Shown here piece after piece: positions 1 to 8,854 of a stretch of 64,000 bases of DNA. Numbering within the stretch: position 1 is the stretch's first letter; each line of letters opens with the position of its first letter. The DNA is taken from positions 229,018 to 293,017 of the forward strand of contig NZ_LMOZ01000003.1 of assembly GCF_001423695.1 (NCBI RefSeq). The letters run 5' to 3'. The DNA is from Leifsonia sp. Leaf336 (GTDB lineage Bacteria > Actinomycetota > Actinomycetes > Actinomycetales > Microbacteriaceae). The position numbers were made by a program, and so were the translations under genes. A model generated the notes under the pieces. It was not told the origin of the DNA, searched no databases, and saw only the letters and a program-made list of their open reading frames with translations.

Positions 1-3000
1 CCCGTCGCCGTCGTAGGCATAGGTGACTGCGGGTGTGCTGCTCCCGGAGTAGCTGATTCCGCTGAGCTGGCCGGCGTTGTCCCAGGTCTGCGTGATGACG
101 TCGTTGTTCGGTTTGGTCGTGGTCTTCAGCCGGCCCATGCCGTCGTAGGTGTACGCCGTCGTCTTGTTGTCCTGGTTAGTGGACGAGATGAAACGCGCTT
201 GGGCGTCGTAGAGGTAGCTGGTGTTGTGAGTGGCGGCGTCGGTGACCTTGTTGATGGTGCCATCGTCGTTGTAGACGGTGGTGGTCGCGTCGGTGGAGGG
301 CTTCTGCACCTTCGTCGGACGGTCGGCGTTGTCGTAGGTGGTCGTGGTCGTGTGATTGTTACCGTCGGTGCTGGTCAGCTGGTTGCCGTCGGCATCGAAG
401 GTGGCTTTCGTCGTGTGGCCGAGCGGATCGGTCGTGGTGGTGACGTGGCCGTAGGCGTCGTACGCGTAGGTGGTGCATCCCTTTGCCGGTGGTGTGCACC
501 CGGGTGCGACGCCCGCCGCGACGCCGAGCGGGGTGACGGTGCTCGTCTTCCAGCCGCGCGTGGTGTCGTAGCCGTACTTGGTCACGTTCGATTGCGCGTC
601 GGTGACGGTCGTGAGATCGCCGAACGAGTCGTATCCGTAGCTGGTCGGGTGACCGTTCGGGTTCGTGAACGTCGTCGCCTCACCGGGGTGGGCCGCGTCT
701 GTGTACCCGTAACTGGACGAGCGGGCGTACGAGGGATTCAGGGTGTCGTTGGCGGACTCGGCGGACTGACCGGAGAGGGACACGACGACGCTGGTCGGCT
801 TCTCGGACGCGTTGTACGTGGTGGTCGTCTGCAGCCCGGTGGGGTCGGTGCTCTGCGTGACGTTGCCTGCGGCGTCGTATTGCTTCGACGTGGTCCGCCC
901 GAGCCCGTCGCTGGCGGAGATCTGGTGGCCGGCGTCGTCGTAGGCGAAGGTCTGCGTGGACCCGTCGGGGTTGGTCTGCACGGAGACGCCGAGGGTGACC
1001 GGGTCGTAGGCGTACGACCAGGTCGAGGCTCCGGTCGCCCCGTATCCCTTGGTCATCGAGGTGAGCAGCCCGTTCTGATAGACGTAGAGAGTCTTGTGGC
1101 CGACGGGGTCGGTGACGAGGTTCTGCCCGGCGGTAAGACCGGCGCCGCTGTTCGGTCCGTACGTGAAGGTCGTCACTTTGCCCAGCGGGTCGGTCTGGGT
1201 GAGCACTCGTTCCGAGCTGTCGTAGGTCATGGAGGTGACCGGCGTGGGCGTGGTGGTCTTGCCGTAGTTGTCGGGCGACCGTTCCGAGGTCATCAGGTTC
1301 AGAGTGTTGTACTGGTACTGCGTGTGATCCTGGTCGCCGTTGGTTCCACCGGTCCTGGTCGTTCCGACGCCGTAGACCTCGGCGAGGTTGCCGCCGGTGT
1401 TGTAGACGTAGTCGGCCTCCTGCCCCGCCCCGGAGACGACCTTGGTGATGTGGGTTCCGGTCCAGGTGAACGTGTACACGCGACCGCCCGGGTCGGTGAC
1501 CGTGTGGAGGTTCCCGCTCGCGTCATAGGCGAGGTTCGTCGCGTACTGCGGTGAAGCAGCCCTGCCCGCCGGGTCGCTGATCTTCGTCAGGTGCCCAGTT
1601 GTCACGTCGAACGTGAATTGGTCGCTGGCATGCCGGGTGAAGACGTAGGTCGTCCCTGACTTGACCAGCGTCGCATCGAACCGCGGCGCCGACGGCGTGT
1701 AGGTGCTGCCGGAGAGAGTGAACGGCACACTGGAGCCGTCCTCTTGATGGACGGTCACGGCGCCCCCGGTGCCGGTGGTCGCGCTCATCCCGTAATTGAA
1801 TGTCCAGCCGTGCCCGAAGGCGCCGTTTACAGCGCCCGATCCTGCCGGGCCGGAGGGGTCCGCGAGGGAGGAGCTGTAGGTGCGCGTGACGTTGAGGGCT
1901 TCTCCTAGACCCGGTGTGCTCAGATCCGTGGCGGTCTCACCGAAATAACCGGTCGCCGTGTCGACGGGGTCACCGGCGGTGCGGCGCACGCACCCGCAGT
2001 TCACCCAGGCCGGGTTGGAGCCCTTCGGAGCGTCCTGGATCCCGGGCGGCCCACCGATCGGCTGCCCTGGTGTGCCGCCCTGCGGGACGAACGCGATCGC
2101 ATCGAACGCGACGTCGTAGCTCTCCGCCGGCATGTTGCTGGTGTTGGTCAGCTGGACGTTGCCGCCGTTCTGCATCGCGAACGTACCGATGGTGACCCAC
2201 TGCTCGGACTCCCAATCCTGGTTCACACGGACCTTCCACGGCGCCGCCGACCCACCCGGGTTGATCGTGTAAACGACATCGGTCGCGGTCGCACCCGACT
2301 GCGGGATGTGGATCTTCACTTTGTAGTACTGCAAGCTCGGCAGAGACGGAGTCCAGGTACCGGTGTTGATCAGGCTGGTTGCAGAAGCCGGCTCGGTGTG
2401 GGTGAAGAGGATGTGGCCGCCGAAGCCGGACCCCAGTTGATGGGTGTCGATGTTCCCGACGGGGTCCCCGGAACTGTTGGTGCCCGGGGCATAGGTAAAG
2501 GTGCCTCCGTTGCTCCAGTTCATCCCCGAGCAGCCTTGGAGGTTCTGTGCCGGATTGCTGAGGTCGTCGACGATGATCGACCCCGCTGGGACTTTGGACG
2601 TGTCCTGGTTGCACGTCGGCGGGTACGGATCGGCATAGGTGGGCTGGGTCGAACCGGCGCCGTCCTCGTAGGCCGCGGTGGCGCACGTCGTCGAGCAGCT
2701 CGCCACCCATGTCACCGGCTGGTGCCACCAGCACTCGGAGTCGCCGAGAGCGCAGTACCCGCCTGCGGCGTTGGCCGGGTCGCAGTGGTTGTCGCTGGTG
2801 CACATGCTGTTGAACCCGGGGATCTGCAGCCAGCTGTTGCCGCCGTGGTAGTCCGGGGTGTCGTACGCGGTGTACCCGTAGCGGATGATCGGGGAGCCCA
2901 TCCAGCCGAGGATGCGCTCCTGGTACGGCCAGCTCGACGGGTGCGCGGCATCCCCGTACGTGTTCTTCAGGTACGGTGCACGGTTCGGGTCGTAGTCGGG

Positions 3001-5010
3001 GTTCCGCGGGTTGTTCGACCAGCCGAGGCCCCAGGTGCCGTCGGGGCCGGTGCAGGTCGGGCCCGGCGTGCAGCCGGAGGTGTTGCCGAACGCGGCCGTC
3101 GGCTGGATGCCGGTGTTGTACGCCCACGCGGCGAAGTACCAGTTCTCCAGGTAGCGCGGGTCGCCGCCGTTCGCGGTGATGCCCGCTTCGTAGAGCTGGT
3201 TCCACGTCTCCTGCAGGATGTTCAGCCCGGCGGAGATGTTCTCCTCGTAGTCGACGGCGACCTTCATCTGGCCGTGCACGGAGATGGAGGTGTCGTCCGC
3301 GTGCATTCCGGTCGTCACCTGCGCCACCCCGTAACCGCAGTCCGCGTTCGGATAGTCGATCGTGTCGATCGCGTCGCCGGCGCCGTAGTAGTCCGCGATC
3401 AGGGGGTCGGCGGCCAGGCCCGGCAGGGCGTGCCAGGACGCCTGGTTGAAGTTGGATTCCTGCGACTCGATCGCCACCATCACCGAGCGTGGCACGGTCG
3501 ACCAGGTGTCCGATGAAGGGTGGTCGAGCGGGATCGGCGAGAAGTCGTCGCTCGGCGCGTACGCGACCAGGCCCATGTTCGCGTAGTTGGCCGGGCGCGT
3601 GTAAGCCGAGCCGGTCAGGAGGCCCTGCTCAGCCATCTGCGTGGCCCAGTCGACCTGGGAGTTCGACGGCTGCATCGCCTGCAGGTTCGGCTGCAGCCGA
3701 GCAACCGCACACGTCGGCGTCGTCGCCCCGGGGGATGTAGCGGGGAGGACTTGCCGCGCGACCGCTGCGCTGATCGAGGGGGTGAGCGGGCCGACACCGA
3801 CGAACGCTGAGCGTTTCGCCTCCTTCGGTGCCGGTTGGGTGCTCGTGTTGCCTCCGGAGCTGCCTGCTCCGGGCACGGCGCTGCCGGTCTGCTTCGATGC
3901 CTTCGCCGAGCCGCCGTCGGCGATGGTGGACTGGAGAACCTGCTGGGTCTTCGTGATCTCCACCAGCGGGGCGCCGGCAGCGGTCGCCAGCTGCGGCTGA
4001 GTCAACGGCGCCTGGGCGGCCTTCGCCGGCGCGCTCGAGGGAGCCTGGCCGAACGCGCCACCGCCGTCCAGGGTCACATTGTCGGCGCCGAGGGGAAGCT
4101 TCGACTGGTCGGCGACGACCAGGCTCGGCGCGGTCGCCCCGGTCACGATGGTGTGGCCTCCGGCACCGAGGAACAGCCTGGTCGCACCGAGCTTCGCCGC
4201 GGCGACATCCACCGCCTTGCCGGATGCTTCGTGGCGGATATTCGCTGCGCCACCCGCCGCCTCTGCGATGAAGTCGAGACCCCCGTCGCCGGAGGGGCGA
4301 AGGTCGAACGCAGCGCCCCCGGCCTTGACGAGCTCCCGCGCCTTCGACGGCGTCTTCACCGATCCGCCGGCCGGAAGCGAGACGAGGGCGGTCCCCTCGA
4401 CGCCGACCATGCCGTCGCCGACGGGAACGACGCTCGTGACCTGGCCGTTCACCACTGACTGCGCCGACTGCTTGCCGCTGCTCAGGTCGTAACGGACCGC
4501 GACGGTGCTCGACTCGTTCGCGCCCGGGTTGCTGGTGAACACCGCGGTGTCGTCGAGTCCGCACTGCGGCGAGTGGTATTTGAGCCCGACCCCTGTGCCG
4601 AGCGCCTTCACCGCACCCGTGGCCACGTTCACCGAGTACGCGAACGCACCGTGATCGCGGGCGCCGTTCGCGTTGATGGCGTCGCCGGGCAGCACCGCCA
4701 CGGCGACGAACTTCCCGTCGGAGGACAGGCACTGATAGCCGTACCAGCTTCCCGGATCGAGGTTCGCGGGCCGCAGGACTGCGATGTCGCGCCAGGCGTA
4801 ACCGTCCGCGCCGGAGGTGACACGGACGTGATAGCCGTCCGCGTCACCTCGCCCGTCGACCGCCCCCGCGCCGGACCCCGCAGCAGGCGCACCCGTGACG
4901 GCCGCCTGGACGCTCGATGCACGGCTTGCCGTCTCGACCACGGCCGGCTGCGCGAACCCCAACAGCGTTGCCGCCGCGGTCACCAGGCCGACGAGCGCGT
5001 TCCCCCACAT
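1..5010 (-). CDS. RHS/YD-repeat secreted protein with SLT-like domain (C-terminus beyond left edge)
   Basis: A continuous frame of 1670 codons runs from ATG at 5010 off the left edge. The start has an AAGGGG ribosome site and an upstream in-frame stop. The first ~28 residues are hydrophobic but have no positive n-region, so secretion is likely but the signal is atypical. Residues ~505-600 resemble a lysozyme/transglycosylase SLT fold: ESQES at E515-S519, then DCGYGVAQVT and an AYN motif. Residues ~880-985 look like a golvesin-type beta domain. A DUF6531-like start (GDPVDTATGYF) is at residue 1013. About twelve YD repeats (for example YDAAGNVTQSTDPTG) fill residue ~1125 onward. In polymorphic-toxin RHS proteins the repeats form a shell enclosing a C-terminal toxin; that end and any immunity gene lie outside the window, so toxin activity is inference. 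Confidence 0.9.
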   Translation of the reverse strand, partial: MWGNALVGLVTAAATLLGFAQPAVVETASRASSVQAAVTGAPAAGSGAGAVDGRGDADGYHVRVTSGADGYAWRDIAVLRPANLDPGSWYGYQCLSSDGKFVAVAVLPGDAINANGARDHGAFAYSVNVATGAVKALGTGVGLKYHSPQCGLDDTAVFTSNPGANESSTVAVRYDLSSGKQSAQSVVNGQVTSVVPVGDGMVGVEGTALVSLPAGGSVKTPSKARELVKAGGAAFDLRPSGDGGLDFIAEAAGGAANIRHEASGKAVDVAAAKLGATRLFLGAGGHTIVTGATAPSLVVADQSKLPLGADNVTLDGGGAFGQAPSSAPAKAAQAPLTQPQLATAAGAPLVEITKTQQVLQSTIADGGSAKASKQTGSAVPGAGSSGGNTSTQPAPKEAKRSAFVGVGPLTPSISAAVARQVLPATSPGATTPTCAVARLQPNLQAMQPSNSQVDWATQMAEQGLLTGSAYTRPANYANMGLVAYAPSDDFSPIPLDHPSSDTWSTVPRSVMVAIESQESNFNQASWHALPGLAADPLIADYYGAGDAIDTIDYPNADCGYGVAQVTTGMHADDTSISVHGQMKVAVDYEENISAGLNILQETWNQLYEAGITANGGDPRYLENWYFAAWAYNTGIQPTAAFGNTSGCTPGPTCTGPDGTWGLGWSNNPRNPDYDPNRAPYLKNTYGDAAHPSSWPYQERILGWMGSPIIRYGYTAYDTPDYHGGNSWLQIPGFNSMCTSDNHCDPANAAGGYCALGDSECWWHQPVTWVASCSTTCATAAYEDGAGSTQPTYADPYPPTCNQDTSKVPAGSIIVDDLSNPAQNLQGCSGMNWSNGGTFTYAPGTNSSGDPVGNIDTHQLGSGFGGHILFTHTEPASATSLINTGTWTPSLPSLQYYKVKIHIPQSGATATDVVYTINPGGSAAPWKVRVNQDWESEQWVTIGTFAMQNGGNVQLTNTSNMPAESYDVAFDAIAFVPQGGTPGQPIGGPPGIQDAPKGSNPAWVNCGCVRRTAGDPVDTATGYFGETATDLSTPGLGEALNVTRTYSSSLADPSGPAGSGAVNGAFGHGWTFNYGMSATTGTGGAVTVHQEDGSSVPFTLSGSTYTPSAPRFDATLVKSGTTYVFTRHASDQFTFDVTTGHLTKISDPAGRAASPQYATNLAYDASGNLHTVTDPGGRVYTFTWTGTHITKVVSGAGQEADYVYNTGGNLAEVYGVGTTRTGGTNGDQDHTQYQYNTLNLMTSERSPDNYGKTTTPTPVTSMTYDSSERVLTQTDPLGKVTTFTYGPNSGAGLTAGQNLVTDPVGHKTLYVYQNGLLTSMTKGYGATGASTWSYAYDPVTLGVSVQTNPDGSTQTFAYDDAGHQISASDGLGRTTSKQYDAAGNVTQSTDPTGLQTTTTYNASEKPTSVVVSLSGQSAESANDTLNPSYARSSSYGYTDAAHPGEATTFTNPNGHPTSYGYDSFGDLTTVTDAQSNVTKYGYDTTRGWKTSTVTPLGVAAGVAPGCTPPAKGCTTYAYDAYGHVTTTTDPLGHTTKATFDADGNQLTSTDGNNHTTTTTYDNADRPTKVQKPSTDATTTVYNDDGTINKVTDAATHNTSYLYDAQARFISSTNQDNKTTAYTYDGMGRLKTTTKPNNDVITQTWDNAGQLSGISYSGSSTPAVTYAYDGDG

Positions 5011-5369
5011 GTGTTCCCCTTCTGCGCCGCGGTTTCGTCGACCACGGCAGACGAATGCTTTCGGTCGGCAAGCAACTCAGCGAGTCCTCAATTCGGAGGA
5101 CCGGCACGCGTTGTCCGCGGAAATCCGCGGAAGTGAGCGTGCTCTCTGTGAGGATTCGCAGATACTATTTGGTTTGCATTCTTTCCGCGTAGCTCTCCGG
5201 TAAATACGAGCCGAAGGTCCGGCCAGAACGCCGCGACGACGCCTTAACATTCCAGACAGTCCTCCAATGAGAGGACTTGCTGGCGCGACGACCTGACTCT
5301 TAGCGTCCTAACCGCGACGCTCGTTCCCGAACGCCGACCTGGGCTTCAGCCTCGATGAAAGGAACCAGA
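5011..5369. other. Divergent intergenic region between RHS gene and crystallin-like gene
   Basis: No coding sequence is supported in these 359 bases. The region must hold the promoters of the two divergent genes, and part of it (about 5140-5215) is more AT-rich than its surroundings. I see no convincing -35/-10 pair, repeat or RNA gene. Confidence 0.6.
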
Positions 5370-5801
5370 ATGAAGTTGTTCAGCCAACGCTCGGCGACGA
5401 ATAGGCGCGGCAGGCGCAGAATGATCACCGCCGCGGCCGTCGTCGCGGGGACCATCGGGGTGAGCCTGCTGAGCGCAGGTCCGGCCAACGCATCAGAGCT
5501 GCCGGAGTTCTACATCTTCTACTCGCAGAACTGCGGCGGGGCGTTCCATTTCTATTCCGGGGCGAACTCCGGCGAGAATTGGATCAACGACACGTTCAAC
5601 GAAGGCAACGGGCTCGCCGGGTACGGCCAGAAGATCGCCTACAACGCGGCATCCGTCAAGGTCTGGCCAGGCACGTGGGTCGAGATCGACTACGACAACG
5701 CCTACCAGGCGTTCTACGTCCCACCGTCGTCCTCGATTCGATGCGTCAACCTCTCGCCCGCCACACGCAACGACAACTACGACTGGACCGACGGCAGCTA
5801 G
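5370..5801 (+). CDS. Small secreted beta/gamma-crystallin-like (I36-type) protein
   Basis: The product is 143 aa. ATG 5370 is preferred over ATG 5355 because AAAGGA lies six bases before it. A classical signal peptide is visible: a basic n-region (NRRGRRR), a hydrophobic core at residues 18-35 and an ANA cleavage site after A41. The ~102-aa mature part is rich in aromatic residues, Asn and Gly, has one early and one late cysteine (NCGG and IRCVN) that could pair, and contains Greek-key-like elements such as FHFYSGANSGENW. That resembles bacterial beta/gamma-crystallin and peptidase-inhibitor-I36 proteins, but family membership is by eye only. The stop overlaps the stop of the convergent avrD-like gene by four bases (CTAG). 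Confidence 0.75.
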   Translation: MKLFSQRSATNRRGRRRMITAAAVVAGTIGVSLLSAGPANASELPEFYIFYSQNCGGAFHFYSGANSGENWINDTFNEGNGLAGYGQKIAYNAASVKVWPGTWVEIDYDNAYQAFYVPPSSSIRCVNLSPATRNDNYDWTDGS

Positions 5802-6715
5802 GTCGAGACGCCGGATCCGCCGACAGGGGAGTCGCCCCCGGCTTGTTGCCGGGGGTGTTCCTCGAAGGCGACGTCCGCCCTGATGCGGAAGCCGAACCCG
5901 GATTCGACCCGGACGCGCGCGGAGTGCCATCGACTCGCTCCGCGCTCGAAGACATGCGAGTGCACGGTCTCGACCGACAGGAGCGCGCTCGAGCGCCGCA
6001 CGGATGCTGCGTCGAAGTCGATATGTGCTCGACGCATCCAGAAATTGCCCACCGCATCACGCTGCACGCCCGCGCGGTGGAAGACAGCTGCTTCGGTGAT
6101 CGCCCCGGCAGCCGCGATCGCATCCGCGGCGGACAGCAACGGAGCATGGGCGTCGATGTGCCACAGAGACTCCTCCCAAGCGACCACACGAACCGTCGCC
6201 CGCGCTGAGCCGGCGCCAGCGTCGACCTGCACGTCTTCGAGTCGCAGCCTGGCGGTGCTCGTCGGCTGCCACGACGTCATCCACTCGGGCATCTCGTCCG
6301 CGCGGCGCGACTCTCGCGGAGCGTCCATGCTGATCGAGACGCGGATCCCGCCGACTCGGAAGCCGAAGACCTCGCCGTCGGCGCCCTCGAGCTCGATGGG
6401 CACGACATCGAGACGCGTCGTCGGGGCCGCCGACGCTGCGATGTCGACCGCTCTGAGATCGCCGACGCCTCTCGAGATCGATTCCGTCGCTCTACACGCG
6501 AGAACCACGGCGTCGATGGTCCCGAGGTGTCGGTCGTGGCGGGCGACGCCCCCTCGCGCTGACCAGGTGGACGGGTATTCGAGATAACCGTCGAGCTGCA
6601 CAGTCGCATCGGCCCCCTCCCGTGGCACGACTCGCACGCGCACCCCACGGTATCCTTCTCCGAAGTACCTTTGCGATGCTGGCCCGAGCACGTCATCGAT
6701 CGACGAGTAGCGCAA
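5798..6715 (-). CDS. AvrD-family protein (putative butyrolactone/syringolide-type signal synthase)
   Basis: The N-terminus carries the AvrD signature YSSIDDVLGP followed by RYFGEGYRGVRVRV. The protein is ~305 aa, matching the family. Pseudomonas AvrD makes syringolide elicitors from a sugar and a beta-keto acyl chain. Actinobacterial members are poorly characterised, but their chemistry resembles gamma-butyrolactone synthesis. A TTG at 6715 is chosen because AGGGGG sits five bases upstream; a GTG at 6733 is in frame but has no ribosome site. The gene is divergent from a TetR regulator of the butyrolactone-receptor type, which strongly suggests a signal/receptor pair (inference). The gene overlaps its convergent neighbour's stop by four bases. 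Confidence 0.78.
   Translation of the reverse strand: MRYSSIDDVLGPASQRYFGEGYRGVRVRVVPREGADATVQLDGYLEYPSTWSARGGVARHDRHLGTIDAVVLACRATESISRGVGDLRAVDIAASAAPTTRLDVVPIELEGADGEVFGFRVGGIRVSISMDAPRESRRADEMPEWMTSWQPTSTARLRLEDVQVDAGAGSARATVRVVAWEESLWHIDAHAPLLSAADAIAAAGAITEAAVFHRAGVQRDAVGNFWMRRAHIDFDAASVRRSSALLSVETVHSHVFERGASRWHSARVRVESGFGFRIRADVAFEEHPRQQAGGDSPVGGSGVST
5835..5855 (+). terminator. Hairpin terminator inside the 3' end of the opposing gene
   Basis: CCCCCGGC (5835-5842), loop TTGTT, GCCGGGGG (5848-5855), followed by TGTTCC. It lies 33 bases past the crystallin-like stop and inside the last codons of the convergent avrD-like gene, so it could end transcription from the plus strand. There is no long T-tract. 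Confidence 0.55.
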
Positions 6716-6775
6716 AACGTCCCCCTGTCCCACAGGCTATGCAGACACTATCCGTCGAGAAGGGGCTCCGACCGC

Positions 6776-7372
6776 ATGTCCGACCGCACTCGCCGAGCCA
6801 TCGAGACGCGCGAGACGATCCTGGATGCTGCAGCGTCGGAGTTCGCACAGTTCGGCTTCAGCGGGGCTCGACTCGACAGAGTCGTCGAGGCGACTGGGTT
6901 CACGAAGGGCGCGGTCTACTTCCACTTCGATTCGAAGAAGGCGATGGCCGAAGCTGTTCTCGAGGGTCGGTTCGACGCGTGGCCCGCTCTCGTTCGGGAA
7001 GTCCGGGACCAGGGCGGTCGCGGGCTGTCCGGGATGCGATTGCTCGCGTGGCGCGTGACTCGGACCATGGCGACGAACATCCGCGTTCGCGCTGCGATGC
7101 GGCTCAGCCAGGAGCTTCGGCTCGTCCCGGAGGGCTTCGATCCCTACGACGCCTGGGCCGATCGTTTCGTCCCGTTCCTCGAAGAAGCGGTCGCCGAGGG
7201 CGACGCGCCGGAGTCCCTCGACTGCAAGCGAGCAGCCCGCACCGTCGTGAACTGCCTCTTCGGCGTCCTCCAGGTAGCGATCGACGCGGGGAAGGAAGAT
7301 CAGATCGATGCGGAGCTGGAAGCCCTGTGGCGCCTGGTCACGCCGGGACTGCGAACCGGTGGCGCGGGTTAG
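6776..7372 (+). CDS. TetR-family regulator, gamma-butyrolactone-receptor (ScbR/ArpA) type
   Basis: The product is 198 aa. The N-terminal TetR helix-turn-helix spans residues ~8-55. It includes the stretch FTKGAVYFHFDSKKAMAEAV, which is characteristic of ArpA/ScbR-like autoregulator receptors (KGALYFHF-SKE-LA-AV). The C-terminal ligand domain is less conserved. AAGGGG lies ten bases before ATG 6776; longer in-frame starts would run into the divergent avrD-like gene. In Streptomyces such receptors repress the neighbouring synthase gene and release DNA on binding a butyrolactone. The 60-bp divergent region is presumably the operator, but no clear palindrome is visible. The stop overlaps the convergent LLM gene stop by four bases (TTAG). 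Confidence 0.85.
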   Translation: MSDRTRRAIETRETILDAAASEFAQFGFSGARLDRVVEATGFTKGAVYFHFDSKKAMAEAVLEGRFDAWPALVREVRDQGGRGLSGMRLLAWRVTRTMATNIRVRAAMRLSQELRLVPEGFDPYDAWADRFVPFLEEAVAEGDAPESLDCKRAARTVVNCLFGVLQVAIDAGKEDQIDAELEALWRLVTPGLRTGGAG

Positions 7373-8406
7373 CCGGAACGCGCCGGTTCACGGAGGCTCG
7401 CTTTCACCATCGGCACCACTTGGGTGCCGAGGCGCGTGATGTTCGCGGTGAGGAGTTCGTGCGGCATCGAACCGATCCCGTACTTCAATGCGAACCGGGT
7501 GGCGCCCAGTGCTCTCATGCTTCGCACGATCTTTTCCGCGACGAGCTCCGGGGGCCCGATCAGCATCGGGCCGCCGAGGGTCGTGGCCTCGTCGAACTGC
7601 GCCTTCGTGAGTGGGTCCCATCCCCGGCGCGCTCCGAGGGTGGACATGACCTCGCGGACGTAGGGCCAGGCGAGCCTCCTGGCGCTGTCGAGACTGTCCC
7701 CGATGAATCCGCTGACATGGAGCGTGACCTCCGCCTGACGGTGCGGATGTCGGCGGAAGTGGTCGAAGTAGTTCCTCGCCGCGTGCGCGAATCGCCGCGG
7801 GTCCCCCTCCCTCACCGCCACCATCACGGGCAGACCCCGCTCGGCCGCGCGGGTCATCGTCCCCTCTGTTCCTGAACTCGCGACGCGCAGCGTCATCGGG
7901 TCGGAGACTGCGCGCGGTATCACAGGCCGAGGCGAGGTGCTTCCAACGGACGTGTGCGATTCGACGAGTTCCAGGAGTTCGTCGAGCCGTCGTTCATAGA
8001 GAGGAACCCGGTGGGCGTAGTCGACCCCGAGCATCTCGAAAATGTCGGCGAACGCTCCCGGACCGACGGCGAGGTCGGCGCGGCCGCCCGAGAGAACATC
8101 GAGCGTGGCGAATCGCTCGTACATGAAGAGCGGCTCCTGAACGCTCAGCACACCGACGGCGGTTCCCAGACGAATGCGATCCGTCCGGCCCGCGATCGCA
8201 GCGAGAATCAGGTCCGGTTGCGAAACCTCGAACCCCGGACCGTGGTGCTCGCCGACGCCGAAGAAGTCCAATCCGACCTGCTCGGACAGAACCGCCTGCT
8301 CGACGAGAAGCGAAAGAGTCGAGACGGATGGACGGCCAGCCCCGGCAGCTTTTACGGTCTCGCCGAATGTGTGGGCACCGAACTGAGCCTCCGAAGCGGA
8401 ATTCAT
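7369..8406 (-). CDS. LLM-class (luciferase-like) flavin-dependent oxidoreductase
   Basis: The product is 345 aa, starting at ATG 8406 (MNSASEAQFG). Bacterial luciferase-like signatures are visible: QVGLDFFGVGEHH near residue 45, then RIRLGTAVGVLSVQEPLFMYERFATLD, and a C-terminal PPELVAEKIVRSMRALG. The family forms (beta/alpha)8 barrels using FMNH2 or F420 for monooxygenation or hydride transfer. EHH with no F420-specific feature makes FMN more likely. It sits next to the AvrD/TetR pair, so it could modify the signal (as ScbB-like or p450 accessory enzymes do in other systems), but this is context only. Alternatively it is an unrelated monooxygenase gene adjoining the tRNA-Ser integration scar. 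Confidence 0.85.
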   Translation of the reverse strand: MNSASEAQFGAHTFGETVKAAGAGRPSVSTLSLLVEQAVLSEQVGLDFFGVGEHHGPGFEVSQPDLILAAIAGRTDRIRLGTAVGVLSVQEPLFMYERFATLDVLSGGRADLAVGPGAFADIFEMLGVDYAHRVPLYERRLDELLELVESHTSVGSTSPRPVIPRAVSDPMTLRVASSGTEGTMTRAAERGLPVMVAVREGDPRRFAHAARNYFDHFRRHPHRQAEVTLHVSGFIGDSLDSARRLAWPYVREVMSTLGARRGWDPLTKAQFDEATTLGGPMLIGPPELVAEKIVRSMRALGATRFALKYGIGSMPHELLTANITRLGTQVVPMVKASLREPARSG

Positions 8407-8459
8407 GTCCACATCTTCGCGCTCGAATGGGGCGAATTGGCGAATTCGTGAGGCGGGAT

Positions 8460-8485
8460 GGCGGAGACGGAGGGATTTGAACCCT
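8460..8485. repeat. att-like 26-bp copy of tRNA-Ser 3' end (distal copy)
   Basis: These 26 bases are identical to 9944-9969, the 3' acceptor and T-arm half of tRNA-Ser(GCU), in the same orientation. The rest of the tRNA is absent. This is the expected product of tyrosine-integrase recombination at a tRNA 3' end, marking the far border of an inserted element. Confidence 0.85.
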
Positions 8486-8854
8486 GACGCCACAGCTTAA
8501 GCCGCCTCGTAATGCCTGGAAAAACCCCGAATCATCGCGGTTCTTCAATGACCAAGCGCCAACTCCACTGACCACAGTTGTGGGGTTTCTGTGGGGGCTC
8601 GACATCGGCAATGAAGAACAGCACGCCTGTGGCCGCCATTCTGACGGCGGCAGTGAGCGGCGTTGTCGTACGCTAGCGGTCGGCGGGGGCTCGACAGCAG
8701 TCGCGACCACGGGCGATCAACGGGTCGGGCGGCGCCTCAACGTCGACGAGATGTTGCCGGGGAAAGACCGCCGTGAAGAACGCCGCGGCGACCCAGCCCA
8801 TCGTCCTTCGCCATGGCGAGGCCACCAGCGCCGTCCCCAACGCGCAAGCTCGGG
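8486..8854. other. Non-coding interior of the putative integrated remnant
   Basis: No supported gene in these 369 bases. Apart from the 23-bp repeat at 8575-8597 I see no RNA gene or conserved frame. The open frames here lack ribosome sites and family resemblance. Confidence 0.5.
8575..8597. repeat. 23-bp direct repeat, copy 1 (possible integrase arm site)
   Basis: Begins CAGTTGTGGGGTTTC and ends TGTGGGGG. It is identical to 9874-9896 and in the same orientation. Both copies lie just inside the two tRNA-derived repeats, so they may be arm-type integrase sites or traces of an earlier insertion. Confidence 0.7.

Noticed and set aside
199-1554. 451-codon plus-strand frame, Val/Gly/Arg-rich
   Set aside because: It lies opposite the RHS/YD repeats and is their complement; no family features or ribosome site.
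7994-8710. Minus-strand frame crossing the distal tRNA-derived repeat
   Set aside because: It runs through a tRNA fragment and the reverse of the LLM gene, a known source of spurious annotations at att sites.
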